DNA of 64,000 bases from Halovenus aranensis. GTDB taxonomy: Archaea; Halobacteriota; Halobacteria; Halobacteriales; Haloarculaceae. Each line of letters starts with the position of its first letter. The stretch's first letter is position 1. The position numbers and the translations under genes were made by a program. The stretch covers positions 1-64,000 of the forward strand of contig NZ_FNFC01000016.1 in assembly GCF_900100385.1 (NCBI RefSeq), given 5' to 3'. The notes under the pieces are model-generated. The model did not search any database and was not told the origin of the DNA. It worked only from the letters and a program-made list of their open reading frames with translations. Of the stretch, positions 8,230 to 17,399 are shown piece after piece.

Positions 8230-9032
8230 TGTTTCCCGGTGCGGTCACGGACAGGACAGACGCAGAGTACGCTGTCGTCGGTGCACCCCTCGACGTATCG
8301 ACGACGTTCCAGCCGGGGACGCGATTTGGTCCTCGGCTGCTCGAACACGTTGCAGAGGCATTTTCCGATTACGACCAACACACCGGCCAGCAGTTTACCG
8401 ACTTGAACGTCTACGACCACGGCCCGATTCGGCCGGGCGACGATGCCGCCGAATTTCTCGACTTTCTCCGGGGAACGGTCTGGGATTACCGCCAAGACGG
8501 CACAGTCCCGCTGCTGGTCGGCGGCGAGCATACCGTCACTGTCGGGGCACTGCGGGGTATCGAACCGGACGTGTACGTCTGTCTCGACGCCCATCTCGAC
8601 CTCCGGGAGTCCTACAACGGGAATCCACTCAGCCACGCGACAGTCACCCACCACGCCCTCGATATCGTCGACAGGGTCGTCCTGCTCGGCGCGCGCGCCG
8701 GGGGCAAAGCCGGCTGGGAGCGGGCCGAGCGCGACGAGCGGGTGACGGTCGTCCCGCCCGAAGACGTACCCTCGTGGGAGCCATCGTTCGACAGCGAAGA
8801 CGCCTACCTGAGCGTCGATATCGACGCAGCAGACCCCGGGTTCGCGCCCGGAACTGGAACTCCCGAACCGTTCGGGCTCGACCCGCAGACGATGCACCGG
8901 GTCGTCAGGACAGTTGCACCCCACTGTGTTGGGTTCGACACGGTGGAGGTGAACGACCGCGACGACGGCCAGGCGGCGACGCTGGCTGCGAAACTCCTCC
9001 GCGCGTTCGTGTTCGCACACGCTGACGGCTGA
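8229..9032 (+). CDS. speB: Agmatinase/arginase-family ureohydrolase
   Basis: 267 residues with the binuclear manganese site of ureohydrolases: GGEHTVT (first His), CLDAHLDLR (Asp-x-His-x-Asp), and SVDIDAADPGFAPGTGTPEP (Asp-x-Asp and substrate loop). Agmatinase converts agmatine to putrescine and urea. In haloarchaea, agmatine-derived groups are thought to supply the aIF5A lysine modification, and the one-base overlap with the aIF5A gene supports a role in that pathway. The exact substrate cannot be told from sequence. Confidence 0.9.
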   Translation: MFPGAVTDRTDAEYAVVGAPLDVSTTFQPGTRFGPRLLEHVAEAFSDYDQHTGQQFTDLNVYDHGPIRPGDDAAEFLDFLRGTVWDYRQDGTVPLLVGGEHTVTVGALRGIEPDVYVCLDAHLDLRESYNGNPLSHATVTHHALDIVDRVVLLGARAGGKAGWERAERDERVTVVPPEDVPSWEPSFDSEDAYLSVDIDAADPGFAPGTGTPEPFGLDPQTMHRVVRTVAPHCVGFDTVEVNDRDDGQAATLAAKLLRAFVFAHADG

Positions 9033-9179
9033 GACCTGCGATTGCTTTCGTGTTCTAGTGACAGATGCACAGTGACGCGGCTCGTAACGCCGGTTTGAGG
9101 GTGACCTTTCGGTAACGGCTCGCGGTACCCACTGTGACCTGGCGCTGGGTTTTTACTGTGACGACGCGCTCTTTAGGGT

Positions 9180-10340
9180 ATGACACATCTATCGTCGTGT
9201 TACTTCTGTGGAGACGGGCTGGAGACGCCGGTACAGACGTACGAACTCGCGGACGGCACGACAACCGTGTCGCTCTGTCGCACTTGCAGAGAGAAACTCG
9301 AAACCGTCATAGCGGCGGCCGGGGCCGTGCCACCGACGCCAGCGACCGCCCCTGAAACGGGTTCGGCAGCCGAGGACGACGTATCTGGCAGCGACAATCC
9401 AACAGAACAAGCCAACGGCAAAGAGACTGAGACCGACGAGACACCGTTCGAAGACGACCTCTCCTCGCTTGACGAGGAGACACCGGGGGGCAACGAGACC
9501 CCGAGCGGGGCGGAGACGACTATCGAAGAGGAGACGGTCGTGGCAGAGACGACTGTCGAGGAGACGGTCGACGAAACCGAAGACACAGCGGAGGCTGTCA
9601 GCGCCCAAGCGACCGAGCCTGTCGGTACAGACGATGCAGTCGACGGTGTCGAGGAGCAGTCGGCCGGGTCCGAGCCAGGGACTGCCGACGGTGACGAGAT
9701 GTTCGATTTTGAAGACTCGAGCGACGACGCGCTGGCCGAGGAGACGCTCGAACCAGAGCTGGATAACGGTGCTGACCTCGACGACCCACTAGAAGGCGAG
9801 GAACTGTTCGCAGAGGAAGAGTCGCTCAAAGAAGAAGCAGACGACTCACTCGGGACAGAGATGGGCGATGACTCTCCCGAGGATAACCCGACTGCAGCCG
9901 AAACGGGCGAGGTGACCGACGACGACCCGCTGGCCGGAGACTCAGTCGAGACGGACAACGAACCAGCAAGCGACGACACGGCAGACGGACCGACCGACAG
10001 TCCTGCGCCCCGGGAGTCGGCCGAGACGCCGCCCGAGGAGTCGACCGATAGTCAGCCGGGGACCGGGGAGCCAGCGTCCGAGACCGGCAAAAACGGTGGA
10101 AATCGTGCCGGCAAAGAACACGACACTCCCGCAGAGACGACGATATCCGCACTGGAGTACAACAGGGTGATGCGAATGTTACAGAATCGTAACTTCCCGG
10201 TCGACAGAACCGAAATCGAGGTCGTAGCGGCCAACGCCTACGACCTCGCCGAATCGGAGTGTGCACAGGTCATCGACCTGGCGGTCGACCGCGGGCTGTT
10301 AGAGGAACGAGACGGGGAACTGTACCGGCCAGACGACTGA
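9180..10340 (+). CDS. Zinc-ribbon protein with long acidic linker, unknown function
   Basis: 386 residues in three parts. The N-terminus is a four-cysteine zinc site (SCYFCGDGL at about 7-11 and LCRTCREKL at about 31-34). Residues about 50-320 are a low-complexity linker rich in Glu, Asp, Thr and Ser. The C-terminal 70 residues are a compact helical domain (ISALEYNRVMRMLQNRNFPV to LLEERDGELYRPDD) resembling a winged helix. I do not recognise a named family. The layout suggests a nucleic-acid or protein adaptor with two small domains on a flexible tether. It is monocistronic. Confidence 0.8.
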   Translation: MTHLSSCYFCGDGLETPVQTYELADGTTTVSLCRTCREKLETVIAAAGAVPPTPATAPETGSAAEDDVSGSDNPTEQANGKETETDETPFEDDLSSLDEETPGGNETPSGAETTIEEETVVAETTVEETVDETEDTAEAVSAQATEPVGTDDAVDGVEEQSAGSEPGTADGDEMFDFEDSSDDALAEETLEPELDNGADLDDPLEGEELFAEEESLKEEADDSLGTEMGDDSPEDNPTAAETGEVTDDDPLAGDSVETDNEPASDDTADGPTDSPAPRESAETPPEESTDSQPGTGEPASETGKNGGNRAGKEHDTPAETTISALEYNRVMRMLQNRNFPVDRTEIEVVAANAYDLAESECAQVIDLAVDRGLLEERDGELYRPDD

Positions 10341-10436
10341 GACTGATGTTGCGGTTATGCTGACAGTACAGGGAGATAGCGACGTGTCACGCATTGGACC
10401 ACGCCGAGATAGGAACACAAAAGATTCGGTAGCGCG

Positions 10437-12170
10437 CTACTCGCCCCAGACATCGGACAGCGGGTGGTCCTGTGTTCTGTCACTCGTCGACCGGGAGTGG
10501 TGGTGCGGGAACGACTGCCGGCTTTCGGTGTCGCCGACCGCCCGGTCGGGAGAGAATGCAGGGAGGTCGGGGCGCTCCATCCGGTCGACTTGCTCGGCAA
10601 ACCAGTCGGGCATGTCGGTTCGGGCGCGCTCGAAGAGATCGAGCAGCGACGAATCACCGAGATACGTCGCGCCGAAGTCGTCGGGCGAGCGGACGACTCG
10701 GCCACAGGCCTGGATGACGGTCCGGAGTGCAGTCCGGTAGTACCAGCCCCACTGCCCGTCTTCGAGCCGACGAGCAACACGAGAGTCTCGCGTGTTCGGA
10801 TACGGCGCTTTACACAGGAGTTGCCAGCGACAGAGCTCGCCCTCCAGGTCGAGGGCTTCCTCCATCTTCACCGAGAGAAAGACCGCGGGGTCGTCGCTGC
10901 GCTTCCAGGCCGCCAGCTGGCCGTCACGGTCGTCTTTATCGTGACTTCGAATCCGGGAGCCGACGCCGAACTCAGAGAGAAGTCCCTCCAGGCGCTCCTG
11001 TATCGCATACGAGTGACAGTGGACAAGCCCCTTCTCGTCGGCGTGGCGCTGCATAACTCGAAGGAGTATGCGAGCCATCGCCGGGAGCGTCTCGTCTCGT
11101 TTCTCGTAGGTCATCTTCCCCTGTGTCACGTCGTACAGCGGTCGGTTCTCGACCGGGAACGTGTGTGGAACGTCGACCAGCGCGACGTTTGCGGGGTCGA
11201 GACCGACACCCGCACAGAAGGCTTCCTTGCTGAGTATCGTCGCCGACAGCAAGACGAACGTCCGCCCCCGGTCCCAGACAGTGTGTTTGAGATAACGCTC
11301 GGGGTTCATCGGCTTGACCGTTACCCGCGTGCCGTCGCCGTCGGGCTGGTCGACGACCCACGTCGTCGAACTCTCGGGGTCTTCGTACTCCTCGATGAAC
11401 CACGACAGCTCCGAGCGAAGCTCTGTCAGGCGGTCGCGCTTTGCGACTTGCTCGGGCGTTAGCTCGGCGTTGCCACGGAGCGACTCGAGGCCACGGGTAC
11501 AGATAGTCGTCAGATACTGCGCGTAATCGACAGCATCGTCGAGGTCGTCGATCGTGCCGGGTTTCACGTCGCTCCAGGGCGGCACCGTCTCGGGACCCAG
11601 GTCGATAGCCGCGTACATCTCGGCCCAGTCGCCGAGTCCGTGCGCCTCGTCGATGACGACGACATCGCGCATCCCGAACACGTCCGAGCCAGCGGTCTGC
11701 ATGAAATACGCGAGTGTCATCGCGGCAATAGAGCGGTTCGCGGCGATAGCGCGGTCCGAGAAGTACGGACAACGGTGTTTGACCTGGCAGTCGAACTCGC
11801 GTTCGCGGACACAGGGGGCGCGATTGACCGGTGTGTCCGTCTCCCCGGGGAGGATACAGCTGTAGTTGTTCTTGCCTCGAATCACGTTCAAGTCCTCGAG
11901 CAACGAGTCGCTCGCCACGTCATCAAGCTGTGAAACCTGTGGCGTCGTGTAGTAGGCACCAATCGGCTCCTCTGGGCCGACCTCGGCGGGCGTCGCCGCA
12001 CAGCCAGCGACGGCACGGGCGAGTAGGGACTTGCCGCTGCCGGTCGGTGCCCTGACGAGGACCACATCGTTGTCGGCCGCCAGCGCATCCTGAATGTCTG
12101 CAAGCGCCTGTTGCTGCGCGCCGCGGTAGCTCGGCGCCGGAAACTCCTCGAAGATACGCGACGGGTCCAC
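10437..12170 (-). CDS. XPD/DinG-like ATP-dependent DNA helicase with Fe-S cluster
   Basis: 577 residues from the GTG at 12170. Superfamily 2 motifs are present: RAPTGSGKSLLA (Walker A, Lys about 47), VVIDEAHGL (Walker B), VLLSATIL (motif III-like) and a C-terminal QACGRVVRSPDDFG (motif VI). Four cysteines between SCILPG and HRCPYFSDR match the iron-sulfur domain of XPD, Rad3 and DinG helicases, which unwind DNA 5' to 3' during repair. An upstream ATG frame exists, but a cttaaa box (12195-12200) about 27 bases before the GTG supports this start and a leaderless message. The end faces away from the zinc-ribbon gene. Confidence 0.88.
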   Translation of the reverse strand: MDPSRIFEEFPAPSYRGAQQQALADIQDALAADNDVVLVRAPTGSGKSLLARAVAGCAATPAEVGPEEPIGAYYTTPQVSQLDDVASDSLLEDLNVIRGKNNYSCILPGETDTPVNRAPCVREREFDCQVKHRCPYFSDRAIAANRSIAAMTLAYFMQTAGSDVFGMRDVVVIDEAHGLGDWAEMYAAIDLGPETVPPWSDVKPGTIDDLDDAVDYAQYLTTICTRGLESLRGNAELTPEQVAKRDRLTELRSELSWFIEEYEDPESSTTWVVDQPDGDGTRVTVKPMNPERYLKHTVWDRGRTFVLLSATILSKEAFCAGVGLDPANVALVDVPHTFPVENRPLYDVTQGKMTYEKRDETLPAMARILLRVMQRHADEKGLVHCHSYAIQERLEGLLSEFGVGSRIRSHDKDDRDGQLAAWKRSDDPAVFLSVKMEEALDLEGELCRWQLLCKAPYPNTRDSRVARRLEDGQWGWYYRTALRTVIQACGRVVRSPDDFGATYLGDSSLLDLFERARTDMPDWFAEQVDRMERPDLPAFSPDRAVGDTESRQSFPHHHSRSTSDRTQDHPLSDVWGE

Positions 12171-12313
12171 GGTGATACTGGTGGCTGGCTCGGACTTAAA
12201 CCCCGGGATGACAGCCCCACAGAGCGCGAATACGGCCGATGGAACGGGACCGAAACCCCGTCGTCCGATTCCCATCCGGAGCGCTTACGGTCAGGCCCGC
12301 CGAGATATCAGCT

Positions 12314-13528
12314 ATGACCGACTCAGCGACCCTCGCCGACCGACTCCGGTCGGGTGAGCTACGGCTCCACGAACTGGACGACCACGCAGACGCCGAGACG
12401 GCTGCCGAGGCGCGACGGCGTTTTCTCGCCACGGAGACTGATGCCGACCTCGACGCTCTCGGAGCGTTTACCTTCGACGCCGGGCAGGCCACAGACGCAA
12501 ACGTCGAGAACCTCGTCGGCGGCGCACAGGTACCCATGGGCGTCGCCGGTCCCGTCACCATCGACGGCGGCTCAGCAGACGGCGAGTACTTCCTCCCGAT
12601 GGCGACGACGGAGGGTGCGCTGGTCGCAAGCGTCAACCGCGGACTCTCGGCCATCGACGACGCCGGCGGAGCGACCGCACGGGTGACCGATTCAGGGATG
12701 ACGCGCGCACCAGTATTCCGCGTCTCGGGCGTCGCAGAGGCCGAAACCGTCGTCGAGTGGGTCGACGACAACACCGAGCGGTTGCGTGAGGCCGCCGAAT
12801 CGACGACGAGCCACGGCGAACTGCTCGCTGTCGAGCCCTACGTCGTCGGCGATAACGTCTATCTCCGCTTTGCCTACGACACCAAAGACGCGATGGGGAT
12901 GAACATGGCCACTATCGCAACCGGCGAGGCAGCCGATGTCGTAGAAGCCGAGACGCCGGCGGAACTCGTCGCCATCTCGGGCAACCTCTGTAACGACAAG
13001 AAGCCGGCCGCCATCAACGCCGTCGAGGGGCGTGGACGGACCGTGACCGCAGACGTCGTCCTCGACCGCGAACTGGTCGAGGAGACGCTCAACACGACCC
13101 CCGAGGCGATAGTCGAGGGCAACACCAGAAAGAACCTGGTCGGGAGCGCGAAAGCCGGCAGTCTGGGCTTTAACGCCCACGCCGCAAACACCGTGGCAGC
13201 GATGTTTCTCGCTACGGGTCAGGACGCGGCACAGGTCGTCGAGGGTGCGAACGCAATCACGACGATGGACGCACGCGAGGACGGGCTGTACGCCAGCATC
13301 TCGCTCGCCTCGCTGGAAGTCGGCACCGTCGGCGGCGGGACCAAGCTGGCCACACAGTCGGCCGGACTGGAGATGCTTGGACTCGCCGGCAGCGGCGACC
13401 CACCCGGGTCGAACGCCGACGCGCTCGCAGAAGTGATTGCCGTCGGCGCGCTCGCCGGCGAACTCTCGCTGATTGCCGCCTTCTGCTCGCGCCACCTCGC
13501 CAGCGCACACGAGGACCTCGGGCGGTAG
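12314..13528 (+). CDS. hmgA: 3-hydroxy-3-methylglutaryl-CoA reductase (class I)
   Basis: 404 residues. It reduces HMG-CoA to mevalonate with NADPH, the committed step to archaeal isoprenoid lipids, carotenoids and quinones. The class I signatures are visible: VPMGVAGPV, TTEGALVAS (catalytic Glu), DAMGMNM (Asp), GNLCNDKKPAAIN (Lys), GTVGGGT, and a His near the C-terminus (LASAHEDLG). It is the soluble archaeal form without the membrane domain. The ATG at 12314 gives the usual length; the open frame to 12239 has no family counterpart. The stop abuts the stop of the convergent gene. Confidence 0.96.
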   Translation: MTDSATLADRLRSGELRLHELDDHADAETAAEARRRFLATETDADLDALGAFTFDAGQATDANVENLVGGAQVPMGVAGPVTIDGGSADGEYFLPMATTEGALVASVNRGLSAIDDAGGATARVTDSGMTRAPVFRVSGVAEAETVVEWVDDNTERLREAAESTTSHGELLAVEPYVVGDNVYLRFAYDTKDAMGMNMATIATGEAADVVEAETPAELVAISGNLCNDKKPAAINAVEGRGRTVTADVVLDRELVEETLNTTPEAIVEGNTRKNLVGSAKAGSLGFNAHAANTVAAMFLATGQDAAQVVEGANAITTMDAREDGLYASISLASLEVGTVGGGTKLATQSAGLEMLGLAGSGDPPGSNADALAEVIAVGALAGELSLIAAFCSRHLASAHEDLGR

Positions 13529-14572
13529 TTACTCGCCCGGTCGCTGGCGCTCGCGCTGGCGGTCGAGCAGGCGTTTGATTGCCCTCCCCGGGCCGCCCTC
13601 AAGTGGCCAGTCGCGCTGTCGCCAGGCCGGTGGCTCGGGCTCGAACTCGGGACAGGAGCCCGCACACTCTCGCTGTGTCTGGTGACAGTCTTTGGCCTCA
13701 CAGGCCGGCCGTGCGACCGCCGGTGTGGTGTCGAAGACGAAATGCCGACAGTCAGGACGCATCGAGTCGGCGTACGACCGCCAGCCCCGCTCGTAGGCGC
13801 GCTCGGCAATTTCGAGCCGCTTGCTCGCCTTCCAGTCCGGGGCTGCGACCTCGAATTGACAGGCCGAGGCGTCGAACGTGCCTCCTTCGGGTCGGTCGAC
13901 AATCCGCGTCCCGGGTTCGGTCGGGTCGAGCGCCCGCGGCTGCCAGGTCGCCTCGACGGCGCTAGCCCCCCGACTGTCACGCTCGACAGTGAGAACACCG
14001 GACTCGACGGGAATGTCTTCTAACAGGACCGGTTCGACAGCCCCTCCAGTCGCGCCCGTCGCCACCCAGACCGCATCAGCCAGTCCGAGGGCCACGTCTC
14101 GTTCGAGTTGTGGGGCGAGGTTGCGAGCGGCGCTGGCATCGAGATCGGGCTTGTTTTCGACCGCGACGATTCGCTCGACCCAGTCGGGATAGGGCCACTT
14201 CCGGCGGAGTTCGATGCGCCCGCCGTCGCCGCGGCGACGCTCGATTAGTCCCCGGTCGGCCGCCTGGTGGACGGCCTGGCGGACGTATCGCCACGGATAG
14301 CCGGGGTCTGGCAGCGCTTCCCGATACCACGCCCACGCCGCCGGCGCGTTCCTGACCACGTGTAACAGGTCCGAGTCCAGCCGCTGGGAGCCGAAGTTGG
14401 CGCGAGCCGCCAGTCCTTCGGGGTCACACTCGATGACGACCGTGTCCCACCGACGTCGTTTCGTTCCGAGCTGGCGGGCGACGACGACCGGGCTGTCTCG
14501 GGATTTCCCCGGCGGCCAGTGGTCTTCGGCCCACTGGCAGACCTGCAACTCGAAACCAAATTCCGTGCTCAC
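13529..14572 (-). CDS. Haloarchaeal DUF5787-like protein
   Basis: 347 residues, with no signal or membrane segment. The N-terminal half includes VVIECDPEGLAARANFG, WERIVAVENKPDLDASAARNLAPQL and a winged-helix-like stretch (YVRQAVHQAADRGLIERRR). The pattern VENKPDL followed by QL resembles the core of a restriction-endonuclease-like fold. The C-terminus has a cysteine cluster (CRHFVFDTTPAVARPAC, CHQTQRECAGSC) that could hold zinc or iron-sulfur. I place it in DUF5787 from memory; a nuclease role is speculation. The stop abuts hmgA's stop. Confidence 0.65.
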   Translation of the reverse strand: MSTEFGFELQVCQWAEDHWPPGKSRDSPVVVARQLGTKRRRWDTVVIECDPEGLAARANFGSQRLDSDLLHVVRNAPAAWAWYREALPDPGYPWRYVRQAVHQAADRGLIERRRGDGGRIELRRKWPYPDWVERIVAVENKPDLDASAARNLAPQLERDVALGLADAVWVATGATGGAVEPVLLEDIPVESGVLTVERDSRGASAVEATWQPRALDPTEPGTRIVDRPEGGTFDASACQFEVAAPDWKASKRLEIAERAYERGWRSYADSMRPDCRHFVFDTTPAVARPACEAKDCHQTQRECAGSCPEFEPEPPAWRQRDWPLEGGPGRAIKRLLDRQRERQRPGE

Positions 14573-14617
14573 GTCGGCTGTGACGAGGACTGCGCTGGCT
14601 TTGTATGTTGCGGCCGG

Positions 14618-15688
14618 TCAGCTCATCGCCTCAGACCGAACGTCCGGATGTTCGCGCAGAAAGTCGACGAGAGCGTCGACGTACGACGCTGCGGGCGGAC
14701 ACTCGATACCGGTATCGGCGAGTGCTCGTCTGGTGTTCGGGCACGCATAGCGGGTCGGGTGGTCGAGATAGTCGACTGTCGCTGGCTCGGCGGGCCAGCC
14801 GCGGTCGGCCAGTGTTGCCATTAGTCGCTTTGTCACAGATTTCGGGACGGGCAGCGAGATGACGCGGTGGCCGGTCGCCGCCTCGACTGCATCGAGGAGC
14901 GCCGGAACTGACAGCGGAGCCGGGTCACAGAGCTGGTACACCTCGTCGACGGTGTCGTCACGCCGACTGAGGGCCGCAATCGCGTCGACGACGAAATCAC
15001 GGGGGACGACGTTCAGTTCACAGTCTGTCGACCCTGGCAGCGTCGTCAGGACCGAGCAGGCAGCCGGCTGGGCGAGCACGAGCCGGAGGATGTAGTACGG
15101 GCCGTCGTACTTACCGGTCTCGCCGGTTTCGCTGTCGCCGACGACGATTGCCGGCCGGTAAATCGTCGTCGGGAGGCCCTCGTCCATGCGCTGTTGGACC
15201 AGCCGTTCTGCCTCGAATTTCGTCCGCTCGTAGTGGTTGTTGAACGCCTGTCCCTCCGCTAGGTGCTGTTCGGTGAAGACGCCGTCGTAGCGGCCACTGA
15301 CGTAGCAGGTACTCACGTACTGGAAGCGGTCGACGCCACAGGACTCCGCGAAATCGAGGACGTGCTCGGTCCCGCGGACGTTGACCGACTCGGCGAACTC
15401 GGCCTCGACAGCCAGGTCGTACACCGCGGCGAGATGGTACACCTCCGTTACCGACCCGAAGTCGTCGACAGCATCACCGAGGCCGAGGTCTGGCTCGGTG
15501 ATGTCTCCCTCGTAGAGGCGAATCGAAGCGTCGTCGGCAATCTCGGCCGCGCGCTGCTCGGCGCGCCCGTAATAGCGCGGCTGGACGAGGCAGGCCACCG
15601 GTCCGTCGCCTCGGTCGAGCAGGCGTTCGAGGAGTGCCGACCCCAGAAAGCCGGGAAAGCCGGTCAGAAACACCCGAGGCTCGCTCAC
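14618..15688 (-). CDS. Extended SDR reductase, fatty acyl-CoA reductase-like
   Basis: 356 residues from the GTG at 15688. A Rossmann motif opens the protein (VFLTGFPGFLGSALLERL), followed by VYHLAAVYDL, the catalytic Tyr-x-x-x-Lys (HYERTKFEAERL) and TIYRPAIVVGDSETG. This arrangement (NAD_binding_4 type) occurs in fatty acyl-CoA and carboxylic-acid reductases and in related sterol-type dehydrogenases. The start overlaps the stop of the upstream aldehyde dehydrogenase gene (GTGA), so both products likely act together on an aldehyde. The substrate is unknown. A longer frame upstream lies within the dehydrogenase gene and is rejected. Confidence 0.8.
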   Translation of the reverse strand: MSEPRVFLTGFPGFLGSALLERLLDRGDGPVACLVQPRYYGRAEQRAAEIADDASIRLYEGDITEPDLGLGDAVDDFGSVTEVYHLAAVYDLAVEAEFAESVNVRGTEHVLDFAESCGVDRFQYVSTCYVSGRYDGVFTEQHLAEGQAFNNHYERTKFEAERLVQQRMDEGLPTTIYRPAIVVGDSETGETGKYDGPYYILRLVLAQPAACSVLTTLPGSTDCELNVVPRDFVVDAIAALSRRDDTVDEVYQLCDPAPLSVPALLDAVEAATGHRVISLPVPKSVTKRLMATLADRGWPAEPATVDYLDHPTRYACPNTRRALADTGIECPPAASYVDALVDFLREHPDVRSEAMS

Positions 15689-17289
15689 GAGAACCACCGC
15701 CCGAGCACGGGCACAGTCGAGAGGCGACGCTGGAGTCGGGCCAATCCGAGCAGTCCGCGGGCGTACCACGACGACGAGACTCCACGCGGTTCGGTCAGCG
15801 GGCCGACACGCGAACTCGCGACGGTCCGAGACTCCAGGAATCGCTCGATACCGGCGCGCCCGTGTCGCCGTCCCAGCCCGGAGTCACCGAACCCACCCAT
15901 CGGCGCGTCGATGGCGGCCCACCCGGAGACGTAGCCGTCGTTGACACAGACGGTCCCGCAGTCGATTTGTCTGGGGAGCGCACGGCCGCGGTCGCGGTCT
16001 CCCGTCCAGACGCTCGCGTTCAGCCCGTACTCCGAATCGTTTGCCTTCTCGACCGCCGTTTCTGTGTCCGGGACCGATTCGACGGTCACGACGGGACCGA
16101 ACGTCTCCTCACAGGCGACGGTGGTGTCTGGTGTCACGTCGGTGAGAATCGTCGGCTCGTAACAGAACGGGCCGATATCGGGGCGGTGGCGTCCCCCCGT
16201 CAGAACCGTCGCGCCGTCCTCGACGGCAGCCGAGACGTGGTCGTCGACGCGGGCGAGCTGGTCGGCGTCGATGAGCGACCCCATATCGGGGCCATACGTG
16301 AACGCCGTTCCGAGCGAGAGCCGGCGAGTCGCCCCGACAAACGCATCGAGAAAGTCATCGTACAGCGACTCGTGGACGTAGACCCGTTCGGCAGCCAGAC
16401 AGAGCTGGCCGGCGTTGGTAAAGCAGGCCTGCACTGCGCCGCGGGCGGCTGTCTCGACGTCTGCGTCGTCGAGGACGAGAAGCGGGTTGTTCCCGCCCAG
16501 TTCCAGCGAGCAGCCGATGAGGTTTCGGCCGGCCTGTTCGGCGATGATTCGGCCGGTCTCGGTGCTGCCGGTGAAGGCGATGTAATCGACGCCGTCGACA
16601 AGCGGCGGTCCGACCTCGGCCCCTCGGCCGGTGACGACCTGGACGACATCCTCGGGCACGCCTGCGCGCTCCAGAAGCGCTGTGAGCGCGAGAGCGATGA
16701 ATGGCGTCTTCTCGTCGGGCTTGAGAACGACGGTATTGCCGGCAATGAGTGCCGGAATAATGTCGACCATCGAGAGTGTGAGCGGGTAGTTCCACGGTGA
16801 GATAGCGCCGACGACCCCGACCGGTTCGTAGCTCACCTCGGCAGTCGTCGCCGGCGGGACTGCTGCCTGACGTGGGTCCCTGTCGAGCATCTCCGGCCCG
16901 CGGCGTGCGTAGTACGAACAGTTAAGCGGCACGTCCGCGACTTCCTCGACGGCGTGCTTGCGTGATTTACCGGTCTCAAGCTGGACGATATCGAGCAGCT
17001 CCTCTTGGTTGTCGAGAACCAGCCCGGCGAACCGGTCGAGCAGTTCTCCGCGTCGCCCGACGGAGAGGTCTGCCCAGGATGGCTGTACCGCCCGGGCGCG
17101 GTCGACAGCACGCTCGACATCAGCCTCGTCGCACGCTGGCACGCTGCCGATGGCGTCGTCAGTGGCTGGCGCTCGAACCGTGAGTTCGTCGTCGCCTGCA
17201 GCGTCGACACGCGCCACCAGTGACGCGATCCGCTCGGACGAGATGTTCGTCTCGGAAAACAGGTTTCTGCCCGTCGTCTCCTGAGTCAT
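15685..17289 (-). CDS. Aldehyde dehydrogenase (succinate-semialdehyde dehydrogenase-like)
   Basis: 534 residues of the NAD(P)-dependent aldehyde dehydrogenase family. Landmarks in order: ISPWNYPLTLS (Asn-Tyr-Pro), NTVVLKPDEKTP (cofactor Lys), FTGSTETGRIIAEQ, LELGGNNPL (general-base Glu), NAGQLCLAAERV (catalytic Cys) and EETFGPVV. It is longer than usual through an N-terminal stretch (MTQETTGRNLFSE) and a C-terminal extension after GLGRRHGR, which ends in a basic amphipathic segment that could touch the membrane. It precedes, and overlaps by 4 bases, an SDR reductase gene. Confidence 0.9.
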   Translation of the reverse strand: MTQETTGRNLFSETNISSERIASLVARVDAAGDDELTVRAPATDDAIGSVPACDEADVERAVDRARAVQPSWADLSVGRRGELLDRFAGLVLDNQEELLDIVQLETGKSRKHAVEEVADVPLNCSYYARRGPEMLDRDPRQAAVPPATTAEVSYEPVGVVGAISPWNYPLTLSMVDIIPALIAGNTVVLKPDEKTPFIALALTALLERAGVPEDVVQVVTGRGAEVGPPLVDGVDYIAFTGSTETGRIIAEQAGRNLIGCSLELGGNNPLLVLDDADVETAARGAVQACFTNAGQLCLAAERVYVHESLYDDFLDAFVGATRRLSLGTAFTYGPDMGSLIDADQLARVDDHVSAAVEDGATVLTGGRHRPDIGPFCYEPTILTDVTPDTTVACEETFGPVVTVESVPDTETAVEKANDSEYGLNASVWTGDRDRGRALPRQIDCGTVCVNDGYVSGWAAIDAPMGGFGDSGLGRRHGRAGIERFLESRTVASSRVGPLTEPRGVSSSWYARGLLGLARLQRRLSTVPVLGRWFS

Positions 17290-17399
17290 GTGGTCCCCTC
17301 GGTGTTGGGGTGCCAGCGTTATTACCTCACGGGACCCACAGCCCCCTCGGAGACGGTACCGGGCGAGCATTCAAATACCGGAGCGAGCCCACCCCCAGT

